NCBI GenBank assembly: GCA_015063185.1
Contig: SUSY01000015.1
Span: 1 to 34,527, forward strand
Origin: Thermoplasmata archaeon
Lineage (GTDB): Archaea; Thermoplasmatota; Thermoplasmata; Methanomassiliicoccales; Methanomethylophilaceae
Direction: 5' to 3'
DNA length: 34,527 nt
This document shows, piece by piece, positions 8,794-16,737 of this stretch. Numbering within the stretch: position 1 is the first letter of the stretch; the number at the start of each line of letters is the position of its first letter. Below the pieces are notes generated by a model, which saw only the letters and a list, made by a program, of their open reading frames with translations, had not been told where the DNA came from and did no database searches. The position numbers and the translations under genes are program-made.

Positions 8794-9601
8794 GTGATTC
8801 CAGGTAAGCGAAATCCAGATTGGCCTCGGCGACATCCGTCAACCTATCTAAGGATTCATTGTATCTGGCTCTTATATCTTCGAATGTACCGTCATACCTC
8901 TTGCGTATCGATACGGAGTCCTCCTCCGGAAGTATGATGTCCCTGACATATGGCATCACCCCGAGGCATCTCATTCCCGTACGATTCTCCAATTCCCTTA
9001 TACCGGAATCGAGTATCGATACATCACCTCTGAATCTGTTGATTATGAATCCTTTGAGTCTGGATCTTATATCGGCCGGAGTAAGCAACCACGTACCATA
9101 TATCGCTGCGAACATGCCTCCGCGTTCGATATCACCAACTAGTATGACATCCATGGACCTCTCCCGGACCATTCCGATATTCGCGATATCCCCTTCCATC
9201 AAATTGATTTCGGAGGGAGAACCTGATCCCTCACAGATAACGACCTCATGACCAGCAGATAAGGAATCGAACGCATCACACGCATGTACCAGCATATCCG
9301 ATCTCTCTGGTTTTGGAGTATGAACACGACCATCGATCACATACTGCATCTTTCCATTCCCTTCAGGTTTGATAAGAATCGGATTCATCTCAGCTACAGG
9401 TTCCTTTCCACATGCCCAGGATTGTAAGGCTTGACCCATACCGATCTCCGCACCGGAATCCGTGACGTATGAGTTCAATGAGAGATTGGAACCTTTGAAC
9501 GGAACCACATCGATACCTATTCTGTGAAGATGCCTACAGAGGATGGAACAGACAATGGTCTTTCCGGCATTGGACGATGTACCCCAGATCATTAAGGCCA
9601 T
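8786..9601 (-). CDS. CobQ/CbiP-like amidotransferase synthetase domain without glutaminase domain
   Basis: A 271-residue protein aligning with the N-terminal ATP-dependent domain of cobyric acid synthase. It has the P-loop-like MIWGTSSNAGKT near the start, PFKGSNLSLNS (35-45), NPILIKPEGNGKMQ, ICEGSGSPSEINL (123-135) and GDIERGGMFAAIYG. It stops after the EDS segment and lacks the class I glutaminase domain with its Cys and His that the upstream gene has. The reading frame is intact, the ATG overlaps the cobQ stop as TGATG, and a strong GGAGGTGG site precedes it, so it looks like a functional gene rather than debris. It might use free ammonia or borrow a glutaminase from its neighbour; its substrate (a cobamide or other tetrapyrrole carboxylate) is inference. 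Confidence 0.85.
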   Translation of the reverse strand: MALMIWGTSSNAGKTIVCSILCRHLHRIGIDVVPFKGSNLSLNSYVTDSGAEIGMGQALQSWACGKEPVAEMNPILIKPEGNGKMQYVIDGRVHTPKPERSDMLVHACDAFDSLSAGHEVVICEGSGSPSEINLMEGDIANIGMVRERSMDVILVGDIERGGMFAAIYGTWLLTPADIRSRLKGFIINRFRGDVSILDSGIRELENRTGMRCLGVMPYVRDIILPEEDSVSIRKRYDGTFEDIRARYNESLDRLTDVAEANLDFAYLESLI

Positions 9602-11082
9602 CACTCCACCTCCAGGAACAGTTTGGAAAACAGATCCATATCCAAAGAATCCTTGATCTTTGCACTCACCCTTGCGACCTCCAACTCCACATTGAGGCTA
9701 TAATCACTCTCCAAGGATTCCTTAGCCAGACCTGGCCTGATGAGGTTGAGGAAGAATTTGCGGAATGTGGGTGCTTCCAAAACCCCATGGAGATATGTTC
9801 CATAGATCATATTGTCATCATCACAACATCCTTCATCCTCACCATCGATATCGAACAGAGGTCTTCCCCGGACATTGGATTGTGCCATATGGATCTGGTA
9901 CCCTTTGACCTTCTCCCCTGTACGGATGAATGTAGCCGCATTCCTTGTGGTCACTTTTTCATCACTATCCCAATATGTATCCACATCCAAAAGACCCAGA
10001 CCATCCATCTCCTTTATCGATGGGTCCTCCATGCCATGGGGGTCGAAGAGCCTCTTACCCAGCATCTGGTATCCGCCACATATTCCAAGAATCGGCACCT
10101 TTCCTGCAAGTTCCAGTACTCTGTCCGCGATCCTGGTCGACCTCATCCACTGGATGTCAGAAAGTGTGTTCTTAGTTCCCGGGAGGACGATTGCATCACA
10201 ACCATTCAACTCATCTGGCTCAGTAACGAACCTTACCGTCACGTCCTCACCATATAAAGGGTCGATGTCTGTGAAATTGGATATCCTCGGTACTTTGATC
10301 ACTCCGATGACAGCAGATCCCTCTCCGATCTCCTTCACACCGCGGAAACATTCCGAATCCTCCTTCGGAAGGCGATTGGGTATATGCGGTACTATACCCA
10401 ATACAGGGATACCGGTGATTCTCTGGATCTCCTCGGCACCCGACCTTATGGATTCCGGCGATCCACGAAGATTGTTGTAGATGACGGCCTTGATCCTGCT
10501 CCGATCACTCTCAGGCATCAACATTATCGTACCCAGAAGATATGCGAAGGCCCCGCCCCATTCCACATTTGTGACGAGTATACAATCCGCATCGGCCACC
10601 TCGGCCGCACGCATATTGGCTATGTCCTTCTCATAGATGTTTATCTCCGCAGGGGAACCGGCCCCCTCCATCACCACGAAATCGTACTGTTCCAACAATG
10701 CACCGATATTGTCGCGTACGATATCGAATGAATGGTTCGGAATGAAATCCGAATAGTATGACCCTACATCGTAAGTGCCGAAGACCTTGCCCTCCACGAC
10801 CACCTGGGACTTCATATCGCTGGTTGGCTTCAAAAGGATCGGATTGACACGGAACGATGGCTCGACACGTGCCGCTATACACTGCAACTCCTGTATCATA
10901 GAGATCTCATGCCCATGGGAAGTGGGTTTGGCATTGAGACTCATATTCTGAGATTTGAATGGGCATACGCGATATCCCATATTGCTCAGGATACGACAGA
11001 TGGCCATGTTCGTAACGGACTTCCCTGCGTCGGAGGTCGTTCCAAGTACCATCAAAGCCTTACCGCGTTTGGAATCTGACAT
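9601..11082 (-). CDS. cobQ: Cobyric acid synthase CobQ/CbiP
   Basis: This 493-residue glutamine-dependent amidotransferase amidates peripheral carboxylates of adenosyl-cobyrinic acid a,c-diamide to give cobyric acid. The synthetase domain (1-240) carries MVLGTTSDAGKS (11-22), PFKSQNMSLNA (41-51), NPILLKP and MEGAGSPAEINI (138-149). The glutaminase domain (about 255-450) carries the nucleophile Cys335 in LGICGGYQML and His432 in YGTYLHGVLE. Length and domain order are typical. A TATA-like box at 11107-11114 is centred 28 bases upstream of the ATG, so the mRNA is probably leaderless or nearly so. Cobamide cofactors serve methyltransferases in methylotrophic methanogens, in line with the proposed host. 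The paralogue downstream is coupled by TGATG. Confidence 0.95.
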   Translation of the reverse strand: MSDSKRGKALMVLGTTSDAGKSVTNMAICRILSNMGYRVCPFKSQNMSLNAKPTSHGHEISMIQELQCIAARVEPSFRVNPILLKPTSDMKSQVVVEGKVFGTYDVGSYYSDFIPNHSFDIVRDNIGALLEQYDFVVMEGAGSPAEINIYEKDIANMRAAEVADADCILVTNVEWGGAFAYLLGTIMLMPESDRSRIKAVIYNNLRGSPESIRSGAEEIQRITGIPVLGIVPHIPNRLPKEDSECFRGVKEIGEGSAVIGVIKVPRISNFTDIDPLYGEDVTVRFVTEPDELNGCDAIVLPGTKNTLSDIQWMRSTRIADRVLELAGKVPILGICGGYQMLGKRLFDPHGMEDPSIKEMDGLGLLDVDTYWDSDEKVTTRNAATFIRTGEKVKGYQIHMAQSNVRGRPLFDIDGEDEGCCDDDNMIYGTYLHGVLEAPTFRKFFLNLIRPGLAKESLESDYSLNVELEVARVSAKIKDSLDMDLFSKLFLEVE

Positions 11083-11106
11083 CTATTACCGATATCACAA
11101 GTTGGC

Positions 11107-11114
11107 TATATAAT
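11107..11114 (-). promoter_or_regulatory. TATA-like box of cobQ
   Basis: ATTATATA on the minus strand, centre 28 bases upstream of the cobQ ATG; the spacing predicts transcription starting at or within a few bases of the start codon. Confidence 0.6.
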
Positions 11115-11225
11115 CCAATGTATGACCCAGTGAATGAAACAATGGATGAGGGATATGAAAGTCCTGAAAATCAACCCCAATACGGACACGGTATCGCATA
11201 CAGGATTTCATCCTAGGAGCATAGC

Positions 11226-11232
11226 TATTTAA
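11226..11232 (+). promoter_or_regulatory. TATA-like box of the DEAD-box helicase gene
   Basis: TATTTAA at 72-78 bases upstream of the helicase ATG predicts a start near 11255 and a leader of roughly 45-50 bases. That leader would include a hairpin at 11267-11287 (GTCTGAG/CTCAGGC, one G-T pair), which abuts the AGGAGAG ribosome-binding site at 11288-11294. Confidence 0.5.
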
Positions 11233-11303
11233 CCCATACTCCAATACACGCGCGTAACATATGAGTGTCTGAGTATGAGTCTCAGGCAGGAGAGTAATCG
11301 ATT

Positions 11304-12725
11304 ATGATCAGTAATTTCACGGATGTGGGCATCCCCGAGATTATCGCAAGGGCAATGGCCGACATGGGATGGAACGAACCCACACCGATCCAGGTAGCAT
11401 CCATCGAGGATGGAGCCGCAGGCAGGGACCTCATAGCACAGGCACAGACCGGAACAGGAAAGACCGGAGCATTCGGATCCATCCTCCTTAGCAGGATTCC
11501 TGCTAACTCCAAGCTCCCAAGTGCGATTATCCTCCTTCCCACCAGGGAGTTGGCACTCCAGGCATACGGAGAGATGTCCAAACTCGCAAAGTACACCGGA
11601 CACGTCTGTGTCCCCGTATACGGAGGAAAAGGTGCGAAGGCGGACATCGACTATCAGATAAAGGAGATAAAGAAGGGTGCGGACATCATCGCAGGAACAC
11701 CCGGAAAGGTGAAGGACCTGATGAAGCAGGGTGCACTCAACCTCGCTGAGATCAAAGTGCTCGTTCTCGATGAGGCGGACAGGATGCTCGAGATGGGATT
11801 CATCGAGGATCTCGAGGACATCATGCGCCCCATGCCTAAGGACAGGCAGACCCTGCTGTTCTCCGCGACAATGGACGAGAACGTCAAGCAGCTCGCATAC
11901 GCATACACCAACGATGCGAAGGAGATCACCGTCTCACAGGACGAGATCGTACTTGACCTCACCAAACAGTACTATATCTCCGTCGGAAGGCGCAACAAGT
12001 CTTGGGCACTCTGTCAGATCCTTGACATCATGAAGCCCAAGGCGATCATCTTCTGTCAGACCATCAAGATGGTCGACCTCCTCGAGGAGAGATTGGAGAA
12101 GTTCGATTACAAACTCGAGGCAATCCACGGTTCTCTCCCACAGTCCAAGAGGGAGAGGGTCATCAACGACCTCAGGAACGACAAGATCGACATCCTCATC
12201 GCTACCGATGTGGCCGCAAGGGGACTGGACATCGAGGACATCTCCTGTGTCATCAACTATGATATGCCGGAGAGCGTGGACACTTACATCCACAGGATCG
12301 GAAGGACCGGTCGTGCTGGAAAGGAAGGTACGGCAATATCCTTCGTCACATCCGGAGAGGAACACCTCGTCACCGAGTTCCAGAGAAGGGTCGATATGGT
12401 CATAGAGAAGATGGCTGTTCCCGAAGACCCCGAGATCAAACCCAGGATCAAGAAGGTCGTTGACTACGACCAGATCTCCGACCCGTTCGGAATGGCCAAA
12501 TTCAAGGTCAATCTTGGAAAAGGTGACGGATACAACAAGGTCTCCTTAGCAGACTTCATCATCCGCAATGCAAGAATAAGGGATATCGCGATCGGAAAGA
12601 TCGATATGTCCGATGATTCCAGCATCGTAGAGGTCCACAGGGATTTCGCGAACAGGATGACGATGGACCTTACCAAGTGCAAGCACAAGGGTAAGCACAT
12701 CACCGTCAAGGTCATTGAAGAATGA
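11304..12725 (+). CDS. DEAD-box RNA helicase with DbpA-like C-terminal RNA-binding domain
   Basis: A 473-residue ATP-dependent RNA helicase. Motifs in order: Q motif (W23, PTPIQ 26-30), Walker A AQTGTGKT (47-54), PTRELALQ (79-86), GTPGK (131-135, where most relatives have GTPGR), DEAD (156-159), SAT (187-189), RGLDIEDI and HRIGRTGRAG. After the two RecA-like domains, residues about 400-473 (SLADFIIRNARIRDIAIGKIDMSDDSSIVEVH...GKHITVKVIEE) match the RRM-like domain of DbpA/DeaD helicases, which binds structured rRNA. A role in ribosome assembly or low-temperature RNA remodelling is likely. It is a single-gene unit with its own promoter and a downstream hairpin. The leader hairpin next to the ribosome-binding site suggests translational control. 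Confidence 0.94.
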   Translation: MISNFTDVGIPEIIARAMADMGWNEPTPIQVASIEDGAAGRDLIAQAQTGTGKTGAFGSILLSRIPANSKLPSAIILLPTRELALQAYGEMSKLAKYTGHVCVPVYGGKGAKADIDYQIKEIKKGADIIAGTPGKVKDLMKQGALNLAEIKVLVLDEADRMLEMGFIEDLEDIMRPMPKDRQTLLFSATMDENVKQLAYAYTNDAKEITVSQDEIVLDLTKQYYISVGRRNKSWALCQILDIMKPKAIIFCQTIKMVDLLEERLEKFDYKLEAIHGSLPQSKRERVINDLRNDKIDILIATDVAARGLDIEDISCVINYDMPESVDTYIHRIGRTGRAGKEGTAISFVTSGEEHLVTEFQRRVDMVIEKMAVPEDPEIKPRIKKVVDYDQISDPFGMAKFKVNLGKGDGYNKVSLADFIIRNARIRDIAIGKIDMSDDSSIVEVHRDFANRMTMDLTKCKHKGKHITVKVIEE

Positions 12726-12734
12726 GATCCCATG

Positions 12735-12754
12735 ACGCCCCCTCTCGGGGGCGT
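12735..12754 (+). terminator. Hairpin downstream of the DEAD-box helicase
   Basis: Perfect 8-bp stem ACGCCCCC (12735-12742) / GGGGGCGT (12747-12754) with loop TCTC, 9 bases after the stop codon. A second perfect 14-base palindrome, GTTTGGA/TCCAAAC, overlaps its end at 12753-12766. A TTTTAC stretch follows at 12780. Position fits transcription termination or mRNA end processing. Confidence 0.6.
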
Positions 12755-12781
12755 TTGGATCCAAACGATTTGAATAAGGTT

Positions 12782-13135
12782 TTACTTTCTGATACTGAAC
12801 ATCCTCATGACATGGTCATCGATGAGATAGAAGACCATGAACAGATAGACGCAAACGGTAGTGATCGCAGAAAGATTGGAGAGCGACACTGCCATGATCG
12901 ACTGTACAAGAAGAATGACGATACCGATGAGGAATGCGACCCATCCTGCAGGGTGTCTCTTGTACATAGTGAAGGTGGCCACACCGAAACAGATTGCAAG
13001 GATCAATGGCAAAAGGTTACCGGTAAAATTATCGGTGTTATCGAATCCGGCTGCAAGATATGCCGCCAAATTGGTGATGGCGAAGATGAATGCCAAAACC
13101 GTCAGTACGTAGGCTGCGTAGAGTTGTCCCTTCAT
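12782..13135 (-). CDS. Small four-helix membrane protein of unknown function
   Basis: A 117-residue hydrophobic protein with four predicted membrane segments: AYVLTVLAFIFAITNLAAYLAAG, NLLPLILAICFGVATF, GWVAFLIGIVILLVQSIMAV and ITTVCVYLFMVFYLI. It ends in a charged HVMRMFSIRK tail. A longer in-frame start exists 39 codons upstream, but the ATG at 13135 is preferred. The extra N-terminus is hydrophilic and low-complexity, and a TATA-like box (13158-13166) is centred 27 bases before this ATG. I recognise no family. It lies downstream of the flavin reductase-like gene on the same strand but has its own promoter. Confidence 0.75.
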   Translation of the reverse strand: MKGQLYAAYVLTVLAFIFAITNLAAYLAAGFDNTDNFTGNLLPLILAICFGVATFTMYKRHPAGWVAFLIGIVILLVQSIMAVSLSNLSAITTVCVYLFMVFYLIDDHVMRMFSIRK

Positions 13136-13157
13136 AATTAATAGTGCGGGCTTCTGG

Positions 13158-13166
13158 TATATGATA
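13158..13166 (-). promoter_or_regulatory. TATA-like box of the small membrane protein gene
   Basis: TATCATATA on the minus strand, centre 27 bases upstream of the ATG at 13135; supports that start and a leaderless transcript. Confidence 0.5.
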
Positions 13167-13214
13167 CCATCGCCCGGATGTTTGATTTGTGAATGGACCG
13201 ATGACCGGCCATAA

Positions 13215-13775
13215 TCACTTGAGTTTCTTCCCATCGGAGAAGGCCTTACCAACTACCTTTCCGAATCCATAGTAATCCTTGTTGAGACCGTCGTATATTA
13301 TCGGCCTCATCTTGATCGGGTCCACACAGCCATTCTCATTGAGGACGCTCTCATCAACACTGATGTTTACAATCTCTGCTATAAGTTCACATCTGGCACT
13401 ATCGAAGGACTTCATCCTGCACTCGATGGCCATGGGAAGTTCGTTGATTATGGGTGCGTCCACCTTCTCACTCTTGGTGACGGTGAATCCCGCCCTCTCA
13501 ACCTTATCTGGCACATCCTTTCCGGAAACGATACCCACATAATCGCATGCGGCGACATACTCCTCCGTACCGATACTGATTGTGAACTCCTTGCGAAGAA
13601 GGATGTTCTCTGTAGTCTTATGATCGGGATCGAGACATACGAAGATCTCATTCTCCTCATGGATACCGCCCCATGCGGCATTCATCGCACATGGAACGCC
13701 ATCCTCCCCATATGCGGCGAGGATGAGTACAGGTTCGGGATAGATGCAGGGTTTGACTCCAAGATCCTTTCTCAT
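13215..13775 (-). CDS. Flavin reductase-like / flavoredoxin family FMN-binding protein
   Basis: A 186-residue FMN-binding split-barrel protein. The N-terminal MRKDLGVKPCIYPEPVLILAAYGEDGVPCAMNAAWGG region is typical of flavoredoxins and archaeal flavin reductase-like proteins, as is CLDPDHKTTENILLRKEFTISI. Further on come AACDYVGIVSGKDVPDKVERAGF and the C-terminal RPIIYDGLNKDYYGFGKVVGKAF. Such proteins carry electrons or reduce flavin; the partner is unknown here. The ATG at 13775 is chosen because the protein homology begins there and a GATATAT box lies 32 bases upstream. The longer frame adds 15 unlikely residues. An inverted repeat surrounds the promoter. Confidence 0.88.
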   Translation of the reverse strand: MRKDLGVKPCIYPEPVLILAAYGEDGVPCAMNAAWGGIHEENEIFVCLDPDHKTTENILLRKEFTISIGTEEYVAACDYVGIVSGKDVPDKVERAGFTVTKSEKVDAPIINELPMAIECRMKSFDSARCELIAEIVNISVDESVLNENGCVDPIKMRPIIYDGLNKDYYGFGKVVGKAFSDGKKLK

Positions 13776-13794
13776 AGTTATCGAACGAAAATGC

Positions 13795-13830
13795 ATTCGA
13801 TTCGATATATGCCCTTCCATCGATTCGAAT
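13795..13830. promoter_or_regulatory. Promoter of the flavin protein with overlapping inverted repeat (candidate operator)
   Basis: Arms ATTCGATTCGAT (13795-13806) and ATCGATTCGAAT (13819-13830) are inverted copies with one mismatch in 12, separated by 12 bases. The minus-strand TATA-like box (13804-13810) overlaps the arm nearer the gene and runs into the spacer. A regulator bound here would block the basal transcription factors. Confidence 0.5.
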
Positions 13831-13886
13831 CATTGGTTTCACAATCGATTTAACTAAAAAATAATTATTTTATTTTGAAATAAATT

Positions 13887-13894
13887 GATATATT
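13887..13894 (+). promoter_or_regulatory. TATA-like box of the ABC importer operon
   Basis: GATATATT lies within a very A/T-rich stretch (about 13850-13920), its centre 34 bases upstream of the permease ATG. It predicts a short leader of a few bases. Confidence 0.45.
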
Positions 13895-13924
13895 CATTAC
13901 TCAATAACATATTATTCTGATATC

Positions 13925-14821
13925 ATGAGCGTATCCTCAGCCAATGACAGAAGGATTGCATCACAACTCGCTAAGGGTTGTCCAGAATCCGGCCACATAG
14001 AGATGAAATCCGCATTCTTCCCCAATCTTGTGAAAACGGTATTGCTCTTTGCCCTCGGAATAGTCCTTACCCTGTTCATATGGCAATGCATGGCATGGTA
14101 TTGTAACGATATCCGCGGACTTGCGATGGGATTCCCCACACCCGCCGAATCCATCGCCTATGTGTTCGATCACCTCGACGTGGACATATACGGAACCGGC
14201 AAGAACATCCTGGAACACCTATGTGCCAGTCTTAAAAGATTGGTGATCGCGTTCCTGCTTGCTTCCATCGTAGGTGTAATTATCGGATCAATCCTCGGGT
14301 TTTACTCCAAGATATATTCAATAGGAATTGTACCAGTGACTGTGTTCCAATCCATCCCAGGTTTAGCCTGGGTGCCCATCGCACTCCTTCTGTTCGGTCT
14401 CGGGGACGATGCATCGATCTTCATCATCTTCGCCGTCTCCTGTATGGTGATTACCACCAATGTAGCTGGAGGAATCAGGATGGTACCTCAGACCATCATA
14501 CGTGCGGCAGGAATGATGGGTGCTACCCCATCCATAATGTTCATCAAGGTGCTGATTCCCTATGCACTCGTATCGATAATCAGTGGCCTGAGGATTGGCC
14601 TTGGCAGTGCCTGGAGAGTCCTCATCGCAGCCGAAATGCTCATTGGAACAGGCATAGGTCTGGGATCCGCCATGGAATTCCTCCGTGACAATCTCGACTT
14701 CGTAGGGGCTTTCGGATGCATCGTAGTCATCTGTGCCATGGGTCTGTTCATCGACAAGATCATCTTCTCTTCCATAGAGAAGTATGCCCGTCATAAACTC
14801 GGAATGGAGGAGGGATATTGA
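13925..14821 (+). CDS. ABC transporter permease (SsuC/TauC type)
   Basis: A 298-residue membrane permease of the binding-protein-dependent family used for nitrate, sulfonate, taurine, thiamine-precursor and similar anions. It has about six membrane segments (for example LVKTVLLFALGIVLTLFIW and VIAFLLASIVGVIIGSILGFY). The ATPase-contacting EAA-type loop reads AAGMMGATPSIMFIKVLIPYA, and SGLRIGLGSAWRVLIAAEML follows. The first 30 residues are hydrophilic; an internal ATG at codon 27 is possible, but the TATA box spacing favours 13925. It is the first gene of a complete three-gene importer, coupled to the ATPase gene by TGATG. The substrate cannot be told from the sequence. Confidence 0.93.
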   Translation: MSVSSANDRRIASQLAKGCPESGHIEMKSAFFPNLVKTVLLFALGIVLTLFIWQCMAWYCNDIRGLAMGFPTPAESIAYVFDHLDVDIYGTGKNILEHLCASLKRLVIAFLLASIVGVIIGSILGFYSKIYSIGIVPVTVFQSIPGLAWVPIALLLFGLGDDASIFIIFAVSCMVITTNVAGGIRMVPQTIIRAAGMMGATPSIMFIKVLIPYALVSIISGLRIGLGSAWRVLIAAEMLIGTGIGLGSAMEFLRDNLDFVGAFGCIVVICAMGLFIDKIIFSSIEKYARHKLGMEEGY

Positions 14822-15588
14822 TGAGCCAGATCAGATTGTCCGAAGTGTCCAAGGCATACTACACGACCAGGAGGATGGATGATGCCAGAGTAGTTCTGGA
14901 CAGAGTGAACCTAAACATCGAGGAAGGGGAGTTCATAACCATCATCGGACCATCAGGCTGCGGTAAAACAACGATACTTAACATGATCGCAGGATTCGAG
15001 GGGCCAACCCTCGGAAAGGTATTGTTCAAGGACAATGAGATCGAAGGTCCCTCTCCGGAAAGAGGAGTGGTGTTCCAGGAGTTCAGTCTTCTCCCCTGGA
15101 TGTCCGTTCGTTCCAATATAGAGCTGGCACTTGAATGTAAGAAGGTCCCCGAGAAGGACAGGAAGGAAATCGCGTTGAAAGCTCTGAAGGCTGTAGGATT
15201 GGAGAACTTCGCAGACTACAGACCGAATCTCCTGTCTGGTGGAATGAAACAGAGGGTCGCGATTGCAAGACTTCTCGCGATGGACTCGGAGGTCTTTCTG
15301 ATGGATGAACCGTTCTCCGCATTGGATGAACAGACGCGTACCAAACTCGACAAGGATATCGTCAAGATATGGAAAGAGAGGAAGAAGACAGTCGTCTTCG
15401 TTACCCATAGCATTGATGAAGCGATACAACTCTCCACCAGGATCGTGCTCCTATCGAGCTCTCCCGGAAAGGTGATCAAAGAATGGAGACTCGATGAGAA
15501 CCTGTACCGTGACCCGATGTCCTATGATATGATCAAACTAAAGAAGGAGATACTGGCACTGATGCCCACATGCTCCTGCTCCAACTGA
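14821..15588 (+). CDS. ABC transporter ATP-binding protein (SsuB/TauB type)
   Basis: A 255-residue ATPase that powers the importer. Motifs: Walker A GPSGCGKTT, Q-loop FQEFSLLPW, signature LSGGMKQR, Walker B EVFLMDEPFSALDEQTR and the switch histidine in FVTHSIDEA. The ATG at 14821 overlaps the permease TGA by one base (TGATG); a TTG one codon earlier is a less likely start. The protein ends in MPTCSCSN, an unusual Cys-x-Cys tail for this family. The binding-protein gene starts 11 bases after the stop. Confidence 0.95.
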   Translation: MSQIRLSEVSKAYYTTRRMDDARVVLDRVNLNIEEGEFITIIGPSGCGKTTILNMIAGFEGPTLGKVLFKDNEIEGPSPERGVVFQEFSLLPWMSVRSNIELALECKKVPEKDRKEIALKALKAVGLENFADYRPNLLSGGMKQRVAIARLLAMDSEVFLMDEPFSALDEQTRTKLDKDIVKIWKERKKTVVFVTHSIDEAIQLSTRIVLLSSSPGKVIKEWRLDENLYRDPMSYDMIKLKKEILALMPTCSCSN

Positions 15589-15599
15589 TAGGTGAAAAA

Positions 15600-16664
15600 A
15601 TGGATACGAGGAAGATTATTGCAATATTGGCTGTGGCGCTCATCGCCTTCGCTGGTGTGGGAGCATATTACCTCCTACAGGACGATGATGATGCTGATCT
15701 CAAGGTATCTTATCTCAAGAAGAGTGCCTATGAGACTCACATAATCGCGGATCAGAAGGGCATATTCTCGAACAATGGTGTCAATGTTGAATCTGTACCC
15801 GTAAGTGGCAGTGGTTCCGATTCCGTCAACATGTTGATGACTGGCGTCGTTGACATCGCAGCAACTGGAGAGGGACCTGTCGCTTCGGCCATCAAACAAT
15901 ATGGGGACGATATCGTTGTACTCTGCGGTACAAACAGGTACACAGGCGGACAGGTGTGGGTCGCATCCCCCGAAATGACCGGTGACAGGGCCCTCGTAAA
16001 ATTCGAAGGAAACAACGAAGCTAGTGTCAGAGCGTCCTTCGAAAATGCTGCAAATGCCCTCGATGGAACAATCCTTGTTGGAGTGCAAAGAGGTTCCACC
16101 ACAGAATCCGAACTGAAGTCATGGCTCAAAGCCATGGAGATCTCGTTCAACGACTTCGGAGAGACCGCCAATAAGACCGTGACTCTGAAGGATATCAAGG
16201 CCAATCAGCTCGTCTCCACCATGGATGCTGGAGAAATCCATATCATGGCCGCCAGCCAACCGTATCCTGACAAAGCAATCGCATCCATCGCCGACAGTTA
16301 TGTTGTCGGATCCAACGAGGACATCGGCTCCTACGGACTTTCCGTATACATCACCAAGAAGGACATCTATGAAGAGAAGAAGGACGACATCAAGAAATTC
16401 CTCTCCGCATTGGACGATGCGACCGAATACATGAACGACCCCGATAACCTCGAGGATTGCACGAGCATATGTGCTGAGGTCTGCGGTACCGATGTGGAAA
16501 CCTTCGAATCCGCCTGGAATATCTCCAACTTCCAGATTGCATGGACTGACGAGATGGCGGAAACATTGCACAAAACATGTGAGAAGAAGAAAGTCACCGC
16601 CACATTGGACTTCTGTAAGGAGATCTGTCCCCAGGACCTCAAAGAGTATATGGAAGACTTCTGA
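15600..16664 (+). CDS. ABC transporter substrate-binding protein (SsuA/NMT1-like), cysteine-rich C-terminus
   Basis: This 354-residue periplasm-facing binding protein has an N-terminal hydrophobic anchor (IIAILAVALIAFAGVGAYYLL) and no lipobox cysteine. The NMT1/SsuA-like fold is indicated by YLKKSAYETHIIADQKGIF, GVVDIAATGEGPVASAI and GVQRGSTTESELKSWL. The ATG at 15600 follows an AGGTGA site; a longer frame from 15570 lies inside the ATPase gene and is unlikely. The C-terminal 70 residues carry six cysteines (C287, C291, C295, C327, C339, C343), two of the groups with Cys-x3-Cys spacing, which is not usual for this family and might bind a metal or form disulfides (inference). The ligand is unknown. 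Confidence 0.9.
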   Translation: MDTRKIIAILAVALIAFAGVGAYYLLQDDDDADLKVSYLKKSAYETHIIADQKGIFSNNGVNVESVPVSGSGSDSVNMLMTGVVDIAATGEGPVASAIKQYGDDIVVLCGTNRYTGGQVWVASPEMTGDRALVKFEGNNEASVRASFENAANALDGTILVGVQRGSTTESELKSWLKAMEISFNDFGETANKTVTLKDIKANQLVSTMDAGEIHIMAASQPYPDKAIASIADSYVVGSNEDIGSYGLSVYITKKDIYEEKKDDIKKFLSALDDATEYMNDPDNLEDCTSICAEVCGTDVETFESAWNISNFQIAWTDEMAETLHKTCEKKKVTATLDFCKEICPQDLKEYMEDF

Positions 16665-16672
16665 AACCACCA

Positions 16673-16688
16673 TGGGGCGCGAGCCCCA
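16673..16688 (+). terminator. Hairpin at the end of the ABC importer operon
   Basis: TGGGGC (16673-16678) / GCCCCA (16683-16688) with loop GCGA, 8 bases after the binding-protein stop and followed by the T-rich ACTTATTTCT. Confidence 0.55.
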
Positions 16689-16708
16689 ACTTATTTCTAA
16701 TAGGAAAA

Positions 16709-16724
16709 CCCGGCCGAAGCCGGG
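16709..16724 (-). terminator. UUCG-type hairpin at the end of valS
   Basis: CCCGGC (16709-16714) and GCCGGG (16719-16724) flank a loop that reads TTCG on the minus strand, a very stable tetraloop. On the minus strand it is followed by a short TTTT run (16705-16708). It lies 14 bases past the valS stop. Confidence 0.65.
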
Positions 16725-16737
16725 AATTTGTTTGCCC

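Noticed and set aside
9577-10480. Two overlapping plus-strand frames of 222-226 residues
   Set aside because: Antisense to cobQ, whose motifs are unmistakable on the minus strand.
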